A stretch of DNA of 35,049 nucleotides from an uncultured Spirochaetaceae bacterium (GTDB lineage: Bacteria; Spirochaetota; Spirochaetia; Treponematales; Treponemataceae): NCBI GenBank assembly GCA_902799965.1, contig CADCCO010000014.1:1-35049 (forward strand). Reading direction: 5' to 3'. This document shows positions 16,346 through 21,773 of the stretch, piece after piece. The first letter of the stretch is position 1. Each line of letters opens with the position of its first letter. The notes under the pieces are model-generated. The model was not told where the DNA came from and ran no database searches. It was given only the letters and a program-made list of their open reading frames with translations. Made by a program: the position numbers and the translations under genes.

Positions 16346-17194
16346 CTATCTCAACAAGCCAAGAACATTCTGTGACTGTGAGTTGGCCTGAGCGAGCATA
16401 GCGGTTCCAGACTGTGTGAGAATCTGGTTCTTTGTATACTCAACCATTTCAGACGCCATGTCGGTGTCGCGGATGCGGCTCTCGGCGGCCTGAAGGTTTT
16501 CGGCAGCAACTTGAACTCCGTTTGAGGCCATTTCAAAGCGGTTCTGGTAGGCGCCCAAGTCCGCGCGCTGCTTAGAAACAGCGGTAAGGGCGGCGTCGAC
16601 CGTTCCAATCGCCATGTTGGCGCTGTCGGGAGTGGCGATGCTAACCTGCTCGTCTGTGCCCTGAGATCCCTTGAGGCCAAGGGCCTGGGCTGTCATGGTG
16701 CCAATGTATACTCTCGCGTTCTGGTCCATGTTGGCGCCAATCTGGAACTGCATGACTCTGTCAGAGTTGGCCGCGAAGCCGCCTGTAAGAATGTTCATGC
16801 CATTGAATTGAGCCTGGCTCGCGATGCGGTCGACTTCAGAAACAAGCTGAGAAACCTCTACCTGAATCTGCATGCGGTCTTCGTCGGAATAGATTCCGTT
16901 GGCAGACTGCACTGAAAGCTCGCGGATGCGCTGAAGAATGTCTGTAGTTTCCTGCAAGTATCCTTCGGTTGTCTGGATAAAAGAAACGCCATTCTGGATG
17001 TTTCTGTTAGCCTGGTTCAATCCGCGGACCTGGCTGCGCATCTTTTCAGATACGGCCAATCCTGAAGCGTCGTCGCCGGCGCGGTTGATTTTCTCGCCAG
17101 AGCTGAGTTTTTCAATGTTGCCCATGATAGCGTCGTTTGACATGCCCAATGTGCGGTCGGCATACAAAGCGCTCATGTTGTGGTTAATAATCAT
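16346..17194 (-). CDS. flaB: Periplasmic flagellin core protein FlaB (copy 1)
   Basis: This 282-aa protein is a class B flagellin, the core subunit of spirochaete periplasmic flagella. It has the conserved N-terminal D0/D1 region ([37 protein letters not shown], then [19 protein letters not shown]) and C-terminal D1/D0 region ([20 protein letters not shown], ending [10 protein letters not shown]). The short middle explains its small size compared with enteric flagellin. No signal peptide is present, as expected for export through the flagellar type III system. GGAGGG at 17201-17206 is the ribosome binding site. It is roughly 70% identical by eye to the second copy just upstream, and has its own sigma-70-type promoter and a long leader. 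Confidence 0.96.
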   Translation of the reverse strand: MIINHNMSALYADRTLGMSNDAIMGNIEKLSSGEKINRAGDDASGLAVSEKMRSQVRGLNQANRNIQNGVSFIQTTEGYLQETTDILQRIRELSVQSANGIYSDEDRMQIQVEVSQLVSEVDRIASQAQFNGMNILTGGFAANSDRVMQFQIGANMDQNARVYIGTMTAQALGLKGSQGTDEQVSIATPDSANMAIGTVDAALTAVSKQRADLGAYQNRFEMASNGVQVAAENLQAAESRIRDTDMASEMVEYTKNQILTQSGTAMLAQANSQSQNVLGLLR

Positions 17195-17413
17195 GTTAAG
17201 CCCTCCATGTGTTTAGAACTGCGTTACGTCTTGCAACGCGCCCTGTTCGCGCGGGCTTGTCGGTTTATGCGCCCCCGGCAAGTTTCAACCCCATTGCGGC
17301 AGGAGAAAAAGTTTCGCGTTTTTGCGAAACATTTTCTTCTGCCGCCGCTCACAGCGCATGGCTGGCTTGTATATGTCAAAGATCAAAGCGCGGTTGAAAG
17401 CGCGCCTATAGTT
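17195..17413 (-). promoter_or_regulatory. Long structured leader of flaB copy 1
   Basis: About 220 nt lie between the predicted promoter and the flaB start. Most striking is an inverted repeat at 17296-17345: two 22-nt arms that match at 20 of 22 positions around a 6-nt loop. On the transcript the loop is AAAAAC. There is no T run after it, so it is not a terminator; it could stabilise the mRNA or bind a regulator. The ribosome binding site sits in CACATGGAGGG, which resembles a CsrA-type ACAxGGA site. I do not recognise a known riboswitch. Confidence 0.5.
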
Positions 17414-17419
17414 ACAACG

Positions 17420-17448
17420 ATTTTAATCCGATTTTGCCGATTTGTCAA
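17420..17448 (-). promoter_or_regulatory. Sigma-70-type promoter of flaB copy 1
   Basis: On the minus strand TTGACA (17443-17448) is separated by 17 bp from TAAAAT (17420-17425). This is a near-consensus housekeeping promoter, unlike the sigma-28-type promoter of the neighbouring flagellin, so the two flagellins are likely under different control. Confidence 0.7.
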
Positions 17449-17465
17449 GGTCTTTTACAAGAAAA

Positions 17466-17506
17466 GGGGAGGGCAAGGAAATCATGCGCTTTCCTCGTCC
17501 GTCCCC
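17466..17506 (-). terminator. Terminator-like hairpin after flaB copy 2
   Basis: GGGGA (17466-17470) pairs with TCCCC (17502-17506) and AGGAAA (17476-17481) with TTTCCT (17490-17495), with a small internal loop, and on the minus strand the stem runs into TTTTCTTG. It lies directly after the stop codon of the upstream flagellin and separates the two flaB transcripts. Confidence 0.55.
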
Positions 17507-17532
17507 TCCTCTTATTTCAAAACGATGTCAGA

Positions 17533-18393
17533 CTATCGCAAAAGCGAGAGGACATTCTGGCTCTGCGTGTTCGCCTGGGCGAGCATCGCGGTGCCGGCCT
17601 GCTGCAAGACTGAGTTCTTTGTGAACTCAACCATCTGGCGGGCCATGTCGGTGTCGCGGATGCGGCTTTCAGAAGCCTGCAAGTTCTCCGCTCCGATGTC
17701 CAAGCCGCGAACCGCGTGCTCCATGCGGTTCTGGTAGGCGCCAAGGTCGGCGCGCTGCTTGTTGATCTTCTTGAGCGCTTCGTCGATAACGCCGATCGCG
17801 TGGTTGGCGTCGTCCGGGGCGGCCAAGGAAATCTTGTCGCCGGTTCCGATTTCGCGGACTCCAAGGGCTTCGGCGGTCATTGTTCCGATGAAAACCTGCA
17901 TGCGCTGGTCCATGTTGGCGCCGATGTGGAACCACATAGAGCCGGTGACGACGTTTTCGCCGGTGGCCTGGGCAAAGCGGCCTGTGAGCATGTTCATGCC
18001 GTTGAACTGCGCGGCAGAAGCGATGCGGTCAACTTCAGAAACAAGGGCGCTTACCTCAACCTGAATCTGCATGCGGTCTTCGTCGGAATAGATTCCGTTA
18101 GAGGCCTGTACCGCGAGTTCGCGGATGCGCTGCATGATGTCGGTTGTTTCCTGCAAGTATCCTTCTGTTGTCTGGATAAAGCTGATGCCGTTCTGGGCGT
18201 TCTCTGAGGCCTGGTTCAAGCCGCGGATCTGGGCGCGCATTTTTTCAGAGACAGCAAGTCCTGAAGCGTCGTCGCCGGCGCGGTTGATTCTTTCGCCTGA
18301 AGAGAGTTTTTCCATGTCTTTGGAGAGACCAAGACCCGTTACGCCGAGCTGACGATTGGCGTACAATGCTGACATGTTGTGGTTGATAACCAT
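17533..18393 (-). CDS. flaB: Periplasmic flagellin core protein FlaB (copy 2)
   Basis: This 286-aa class B flagellin is a paralogue of the gene downstream. N-terminal landmarks are [20 protein letters not shown] and [20 protein letters not shown]; the C-terminus is [20 protein letters not shown] and ends SQNVLSLLR. An upstream in-frame codon would add 11 residues, but the start at 18393 is chosen because AAGGAG lies 7 nt before it and the homologue starts at the same residue. Treponemes usually carry two or three FlaB proteins that assemble with a FlaA sheath; no flaA is in the window. A sigma-28-type promoter and a leader of about 155 nt with a GGA-loop hairpin precede it. Confidence 0.96.
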   Translation of the reverse strand: MVINHNMSALYANRQLGVTGLGLSKDMEKLSSGERINRAGDDASGLAVSEKMRAQIRGLNQASENAQNGISFIQTTEGYLQETTDIMQRIRELAVQASNGIYSDEDRMQIQVEVSALVSEVDRIASAAQFNGMNMLTGRFAQATGENVVTGSMWFHIGANMDQRMQVFIGTMTAEALGVREIGTGDKISLAAPDDANHAIGVIDEALKKINKQRADLGAYQNRMEHAVRGLDIGAENLQASESRIRDTDMARQMVEFTKNSVLQQAGTAMLAQANTQSQNVLSLLR

Positions 18394-18400
18394 AGATTTC

Positions 18401-18440
18401 CTCCTTGGAAATATGTCGATGAGCAAAATCCTTTTTGCTC
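18401..18440 (-). promoter_or_regulatory. CsrA-type hairpin and Shine-Dalgarno in flaB copy 2 leader
   Basis: A perfect 8-bp inverted repeat (18421-18428 and 18433-18440) leaves a 4-nt loop that reads AGGA on the transcript, preceded by A. GGA in a hairpin loop is the classic CsrA recognition feature. A second GGA is in the Shine-Dalgarno AAGGAG at 18401-18406, about 25 nt downstream. Paired sites of this kind control flagellin translation by CsrA in Bacillus (hag) and, as I recall, flaB in Borrelia. CsrA binding here is an inference. Confidence 0.5.
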
Positions 18441-18511
18441 CAAAAGTATAAAATTGCGCTTCAGCATAACAAGGCTACATCCACGCAGTTTTATACTGAT
18501 TCGTTTGAAGG

Positions 18512-18525
18512 CGGCTCCGTACGGA
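18512..18525. repeat. 14-bp perfect palindrome in the flaB copy 2 leader
   Basis: GCTCCGTACGGAGC at 18512-18525 is a perfect palindrome lying within the predicted 5' leader of the flagellin, just after the estimated transcription start near 18548. It can be an RNA hairpin at the 5' end or a DNA-binding site. Confidence 0.45.
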
Positions 18526-18554
18526 GCTTTGCGCTTCATAACTCTTCATGATTA

Positions 18555-18582
18555 TTTTCGGCATTGGCGGAAAAATACTTTA
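18555..18582 (-). promoter_or_regulatory. Sigma-28 (FliA)-type promoter of flaB copy 2
   Basis: On the minus strand TAAAGTAT (18575-18582), 12 bp, GCCGAAAA (18555-18562) matches the flagellar sigma consensus TAAAGTTT-N11-GCCGATAA at 7 of 8 positions in each half. Transcription would start near 18548, giving a leader of about 155 nt. Confidence 0.68.
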
Positions 18583-18631
18583 GCGTTTTTTTTAAAAAAA
18601 ACGCGAAAATTTGCAAATTTTTTTTTCGCTA
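18583..18631. repeat. AT-rich palindromes between divergent flaB and lipoprotein promoters
   Basis: A perfect 22-bp palindrome (GCG, eight T, eight A, CGC) lies at 18583-18604, abutting the flagellin -35 box, and a perfect 16-bp palindrome, AAAATTTGCAAATTTT, at 18607-18622. Long A/T tracts like these bend DNA. They may act as upstream elements for the two divergent promoters. Nothing else is seen in the 342-bp intergenic stretch. Confidence 0.5.
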
Positions 18632-18676
18632 ATCTCCAAATAATAGAAGCGAAGTTGAACATAACAAAAAATTCTC

Positions 18677-18705
18677 TTGACAAAAGCGGCGGCGTCACTT
18701 ACAAT
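18677..18705 (+). promoter_or_regulatory. Consensus sigma-70 promoter of the phase-variable lipoprotein
   Basis: TTGACA (18677-18682), a 17-bp spacer and TACAAT (18700-18705) form a near-perfect housekeeping promoter. It is followed by AGGAGG (18723-18728) 7 nt before the ATG at 18736. The strength of both elements shows the ATG at 18736 is the genuine start, even though the frame is broken 50 nt later. Confidence 0.82.
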
Positions 18706-18735
18706 CAGCGACATTAACTTCTAGGAGGAAAGCTT

Positions 18736-19694
18736 ATGAGAAGACTTTCAAAAGCCTTGGCTATCTTGACGCTAGCCATTTGTATGGGGGGGGTATAGCC
18801 ACCCTGACTTCGTGCAACAACAATTCTGACAACAATTTGGCGCTTTTGGCCCTGTTGAATAATGGGAGCGGCGGCGGAACGCCTGCGCCCACGCCTACAG
18901 CTCCCACTGGCGGAATCAATGGCTTGTTCAGCGTTAGCGCGACAAAGAAGGTTTACTTTTCAAAGGGCAACTTGCGGGCAACAACAAACGACAACGGCTC
19001 GTCATGGACTTGGTCTTTTGCCGACCATCAGTATGACGCTGTAGGCATGGCGGCCGCCAACACTACAATCAACGGCAACGGAACTGTTGCAGCTAACGGT
19101 TCGGTTGACCTCTTTGGCTGGGTTGGCGCAAATTCCGATTTCACAGGCATGGCGGCCTTTGGAATTTCCAACAACGATAACAACCATAATTACGGAGACA
19201 CTAACGGCGAGGCGCTCAAAAAAGACTGGGGAACTAATGCCATCAGTAACGGCGGAAACGTCGCCAACTACGGCTGGCGAACGCTTACCAACGACGAATG
19301 GAATTATGTTTTAACCACTCGCGCGGGCGCTGACAGCAAAAAAGGCGCCGCGACAGTATGCGGTGTAAACGGCTGGATTCTTCTTCCTGACGCCTGGACG
19401 CTCCCGGCAGGCGCTAGCTTTACCGCTGGAAAGGAATATGGATTTACAACCAATTCTTACACCGCCGAACAATGGGCTGTCATGGAAAGCGCCGGCGCGG
19501 TCTTCCTTCCTTTAACAGGATCGCGCAGTGGCTCACACGTGCTATACTGTACGCTTTATGGATACTATTGGTCAGCTACTAGCAAAAGCATTACGGAGGC
19601 GTATATAGCAGTTTTTACCGCTTCAACTTCCTCTTGCGGCGATATGGGCCGCCATTTTGGCACGGCTGTCCGTCTTGCAAAAGACTCTAACTAG
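18736..19694 (+). CDS. FISUMP/C-type-lectin-like surface lipoprotein, out of frame at a G8 tract
   Basis: The ATG at 18736 has a strong promoter and an AGGAGG site. It encodes a signal peptide MRRLSKALAILTLAICMGG, but a run of eight G at 18786-18793 leads to a TAG at 18796. Adding one G (or removing two) joins it to the long frame ending at 19694, giving GGGIATLTSC, with lipobox LTSC and the lipid-bearing Cys at 18813-18815. After a flexible Asn/Gly/Pro/Thr linker comes a globular domain (about 55-318 of the joined protein) with VYFSKGNLRA, DLFGW, GWRTLTNDEWNYV, LPDAWTLPAG and SYTAEQWAVMESAGAVFLPL. From memory this is the pattern of FISUMP-type proteins common in gut Bacteroidetes and treponemes, a C-type-lectin-like fold. 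Treponema denticola TvpA, a lipoprotein with such a fold, is a retroelement target. Binding a surface ligand is an inference. A sequencing error in the G run cannot be excluded. Followed by a terminator. Confidence 0.8.
18786..18793 (+). repeat. Poly-G tract (G8) in signal peptide, probable slippage site
   Basis: Eight consecutive G lie in codons 17-19 of the lipoprotein gene. Homopolymeric G tracts are known slipped-strand switches in T. pallidum. Here 6 or 9 G keep the lipoprotein in frame; 8 G, as read, ends after 20 codons. Confidence 0.75.
19500..19694 (+). other. Candidate diversity-generating variable region (VR)
   Basis: The last 60 codons encode VFLPLTGSRSG, then GYYWSAT and finally TAVRLAKDSN. 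The fixed anchor motifs FLP, G.R, GYYWS.T, AY, F and (G).(S/A)VRL are those of the family, where the positions between are mostly Asn in undiversified members. Here these positions hold a scatter of residues (S, H, L, Y, C, T, K, I, E, V, D, M), many from NNC or NNT codons, as expected if AAC/AAT codons of a template were randomised at A. Codons CTA, TGT, GTG and AGT, rare in neighbouring genes, occur here. No template repeat or reverse transcriptase is in the window. Confidence 0.5.
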
Positions 19695-19711
19695 TCACGC
19701 GGATTAATTTC

Positions 19712-19798
19712 GCGCAAGCTCAGGCGGTCTCCGCTCGTGTTTTCGGTTGCAAGCCCGCAATCGTAAGTTCGAGCGGTTCCGCCGCGTCTTACAGACGC
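19712..19798. repeat. Region after the candidate VR: dispersed-repeat core and small hairpin
   Basis: GGTCTCCGCTCG with TTGCAAGC nearby (19725-19754) resembles the repeat segments inserted in tsaB. A perfect 6-bp stem with 3-nt loop, GCGTCT-TAC-AGACGC, lies at 19784-19798. Retroelement target genes often have a GC-rich hairpin shortly after the VR; at 90 bp this one is further away than usual, so the link is weak. Confidence 0.35.
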
Positions 19799-19802
19799 TA
19801 CA

Positions 19803-19841
19803 CGGTGGTCTTCCTATAAGGGGAGGCCGCCGTTTTTTTTT
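19803..19841 (+). terminator. Intrinsic terminator of the lipoprotein gene
   Basis: A 12-bp stem (19803-19814 with 19821-19832, three G-U pairs) encloses a 6-nt loop and is followed by nine T. It is a strong rightward terminator, 108 bp after the stop codon and 15 bp before the convergent rdgB end. Confidence 0.85.
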
Positions 19842-19856
19842 ACCTTTTCGGTTAAT

Positions 19857-20531
19857 TTACAGCGTTTTTATTACTTGTAGAATCGCCCTTGTTGCTTTTC
19901 CGCGGTGGGAAATCGCGTTCTTTTGGTCGGCGGAAAGTTCCGCGACCGTTTTTTGGAATTGAGGAAGGTAGATTATCGGGTCGTAGCCAAAGCCGCCGGA
20001 GCCGCGCGCGTCTTCGATGCGGTCGATGACGCTTCCTTCCATCGTTTCTTGCGCGATGAAAAAGCGGCTGGGATTTATTAGCAGTACCATCGAGCAAGAG
20101 TAGTGGCAGCTGCGAGGTCCGTTTTGGTACAAAAAGCCGTTGTTGGGCGTTCCGGAGGCGACGGCGGCGGTGGTTTGTTCTATTAGAAAACGGTTTTGCT
20201 CTTCTTGGCTGATTTTGCTTCCGTCGGGCTTTCCCTTCATAAAGTCCGGGCCGGCGTATCGCGCGGACCAAACGCCGGGCGCTCCGTCCAAGGCGTCAAC
20301 GCAAATGCCCGAGTCGTCCGCCATCACAAGGGGAGGCTCTTTTTCAAGCGAGCGCGCCTTATGCCACAAGTCCAGGGCCTTTATCATAGAGTTCTGGTAA
20401 AAGTCCGTTCCCGTTTCTTCGGGGTCAAAGTCGATGCCCATTTCTTTTGGAATGACAACTTCAAAGTCCGGCAAAACCTGGCTGATTTCGCGCTTTTTGT
20501 TCAAATTTCCTGTGGCAAGATAAATTTTCAT
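19857..20531 (-). CDS. rdgB: RdgB/HAM1-family dITP/XTP pyrophosphatase
   Basis: This 224-aa protein hydrolyses non-canonical purine nucleoside triphosphates (dITP, XTP) to monophosphates, keeping them out of DNA and RNA. The family start MKIYLATGNLNKKREI (ATGN at residues 6-9), ADDSG at 71-75 with the catalytic Asp, GVWSARYAG at 86-94 and the C-terminal SHRGKA at 208-213 are all present. It is slightly longer than the usual 195-200 aa because of a stretch around residues 95-135. The ATG at 20531 is chosen because the motif starts there; an upstream TTG would add 12 unrelated residues and lies in the -35 box. There is no Shine-Dalgarno; a promoter 7 nt before the ATG suggests a leaderless transcript. 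Confidence 0.93.
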   Translation of the reverse strand: MKIYLATGNLNKKREISQVLPDFEVVIPKEMGIDFDPEETGTDFYQNSMIKALDLWHKARSLEKEPPLVMADDSGICVDALDGAPGVWSARYAGPDFMKGKPDGSKISQEEQNRFLIEQTTAAVASGTPNNGFLYQNGPRSCHYSCSMVLLINPSRFFIAQETMEGSVIDRIEDARGSGGFGYDPIIYLPQFQKTVAELSADQKNAISHRGKATRAILQVIKTL

Positions 20532-20538
20532 ATTGAAG

Positions 20539-20567
20539 AAGATAGCGCAAAGCCCAGCGAAATTCAA
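20539..20567 (-). promoter_or_regulatory. Promoter of rdgB, leaderless arrangement
   Basis: On the minus strand TTGAAT (20562-20567), 17 bp, TATCTT (20539-20544), then 7 nt and the ATG. Transcription would start at or next to the start codon. Confidence 0.5.
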
Positions 20568-20682
20568 GATAAAAACGCGCGCGGAGAAAGAGCTTCCGCT
20601 GATCGTCCAAGGGACTTGGCGCGATTCTTGCTATAAGTTGCGGCATATTACATTCTTGTTATAATTGAAAGGAGAAAAAGCT

Positions 20683-21633
20683 ATGGAAAATGTCGACGCG
20701 TTGGATTGCGTTCCTGTGGCGCTTGAGAGCGGAAGCCTGTCGCTGGAAAAAGCGGCCATGAAAGTGATGGAAATAATCTACACAAATCCGGGACGTTTTG
20801 GCATTTTGGACATGGACGAGGACGCCCGCAGCGATTTTTTGCTGGACGCGATTCCAAAATTCAGGGGCTTGCTTGAGCGCTACGACAAAAGCTTTGGGCC
20901 GTTGGGCGCCTACGTGTACCATTCCATTCCCGGCTTGCGCATGACATGGGAGCGGCGGCAAATCGACGCGGAAAGCGCCAAGGCTGCGGCCAGGGCCAGC
21001 GTCCGAAACATTTACGAGGATGTGGCCGAACGAAAGGCCTTGGCCGTTGCGGAGCCGCTTCCGGCAAAAAATGCCTTTGGCGGCGTTGAGGAAGGAACTT
21101 TGTTCTTTAAAAGAATTTTCGAAAACAGAAAAAATTTATTGGAGCCAAAGAAGGTTTTCTACGGCAAAAGGTCGGCCTTGATTTTGGCGCTAAAGTCCGC
21201 TTGGTATATAGACGACGCGGGCGTTAAAAAGCTTAGCGCCTGCTGCGGATGTTCCAGCGAGGTTATGGCCGAAGCTCTGGCAAAAGTCAAGGATTGTCTT
21301 GTCGCAAAAAGCGAAAAGAGGCAAAAGCTTTGCGACATGCGCGACAGGGCTTGGTATTTTGTCTGCAAGTACAGGCAGCGGCTTTTGTCGCTTGACTCGG
21401 ATTCGGAAGAATGGAAAAAGGTAAAAAGAAAGCTTGACTACCATTTGGCTTCTTGGAAAAGCAAGAACCGCGTTTTGCATGACGACAGAATGAGGGTGTC
21501 TCCGGGAAACGATGATTTGGCCCGCATTTTTAAAATCAAACGGCATAGGGTAAGCCTCTTCTTAAAGCGAGCCAGAAGAATGGCGGAGTCCGGCGAGCCC
21601 TTGTTTCCAATGGAAATTTCTGACGGCGACTAG
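20683..21633 (+). CDS. Divergent sigma-70-region-like regulator, function unknown
   Basis: I do not recognise a named protein, but the 316-aa sequence has sigma-factor character. Residues 50-90 (SDFLLDAIPKFRGLLERYDK, then SFGPLGAYVYHSIPGLRMTW) follow the pattern of sigma region 2 (D.L..A...L..A...YD...G.F..Y....I). Residues about 276-302 (DDLARIFKIKRHRVSLFLKR, then ARRMAE) look like a helix-turn-helix as in region 4. The middle is helical and basic, with a Cys cluster SACCGCSS. There is no signal peptide or membrane segment. The start at 20683 is chosen for AGGAG 8 nt upstream. It is single, ending at a strong terminator, and lies before flcA. It could be a transcription regulator or a diverged, inactive sigma relative. 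Confidence 0.65.
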   Translation: MENVDALDCVPVALESGSLSLEKAAMKVMEIIYTNPGRFGILDMDEDARSDFLLDAIPKFRGLLERYDKSFGPLGAYVYHSIPGLRMTWERRQIDAESAKAAARASVRNIYEDVAERKALAVAEPLPAKNAFGGVEEGTLFFKRIFENRKNLLEPKKVFYGKRSALILALKSAWYIDDAGVKKLSACCGCSSEVMAEALAKVKDCLVAKSEKRQKLCDMRDRAWYFVCKYRQRLLSLDSDSEEWKKVKRKLDYHLASWKSKNRVLHDDRMRVSPGNDDLARIFKIKRHRVSLFLKRARRMAESGEPLFPMEISDGD

Positions 21634-21643
21634 AGCTTTTTTT

Positions 21644-21673
21644 GGCCCGAATTCAAGCGGGCCGTTTTTTTTT
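21644..21673 (+). terminator. Intrinsic terminator after the sigma-like gene
   Basis: GGCCCG (21644-21649) and CGGGCC (21658-21663) form a perfect stem with an 8-nt loop, followed by G and nine T. It isolates the upstream gene from flcA. Confidence 0.88.
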
Positions 21674-21690
21674 CTTGCCTCGAATTTTTT

Positions 21691-21730
21691 TAAAGTTACT
21701 ATTGTAAAAACCGAAAATTTATGATAGAAT
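21691..21730 (+). promoter_or_regulatory. Overlapping sigma-28- and sigma-70-type promoters of the FlcA-like gene
   Basis: TAAAGTTA (21691-21698), 11 bp, ACCGAAAA (21710-21717) matches the flagellar sigma consensus at 7 and 6 of 8 positions with exact spacing. Overlapping it is TTGTAA (21702-21707), 17 bp, TAGAAT (21725-21730), a fair housekeeping promoter. Either could serve the gene at 21774. Confidence 0.5.
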
Positions 21731-21773
21731 GATTGTCGGAATTTTTTTGTTCCGGGGCGGGGAAATTTAGGGT

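Noticed and set aside
17195..17413. Cyclic di-GMP riboswitch in the flaB copy 1 leader
   Set aside because: The leader is long and structured, but the conserved GEMM-type core and tetraloop arrangement are not found.
18736..19694. Complete retroelement (reverse transcriptase, template repeat, avd) next to the variable-region candidate
   Set aside because: No frame in the window encodes a YxDD reverse transcriptase, and I see no second copy of the variable region; any such element must be elsewhere.
18780..19694. Lipoprotein starting at the TTG at 18780
   Set aside because: It has no ribosome binding site and would cut off the signal peptide; the ATG at 18736 has both a promoter and AGGAGG.
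20638..20665. TTGCGG-N16-TATAAT as promoter of the sigma-like gene
   Set aside because: The transcript would start inside the Shine-Dalgarno AGGAG at 20670-20674; kept only as a weak possibility and not listed as a feature.
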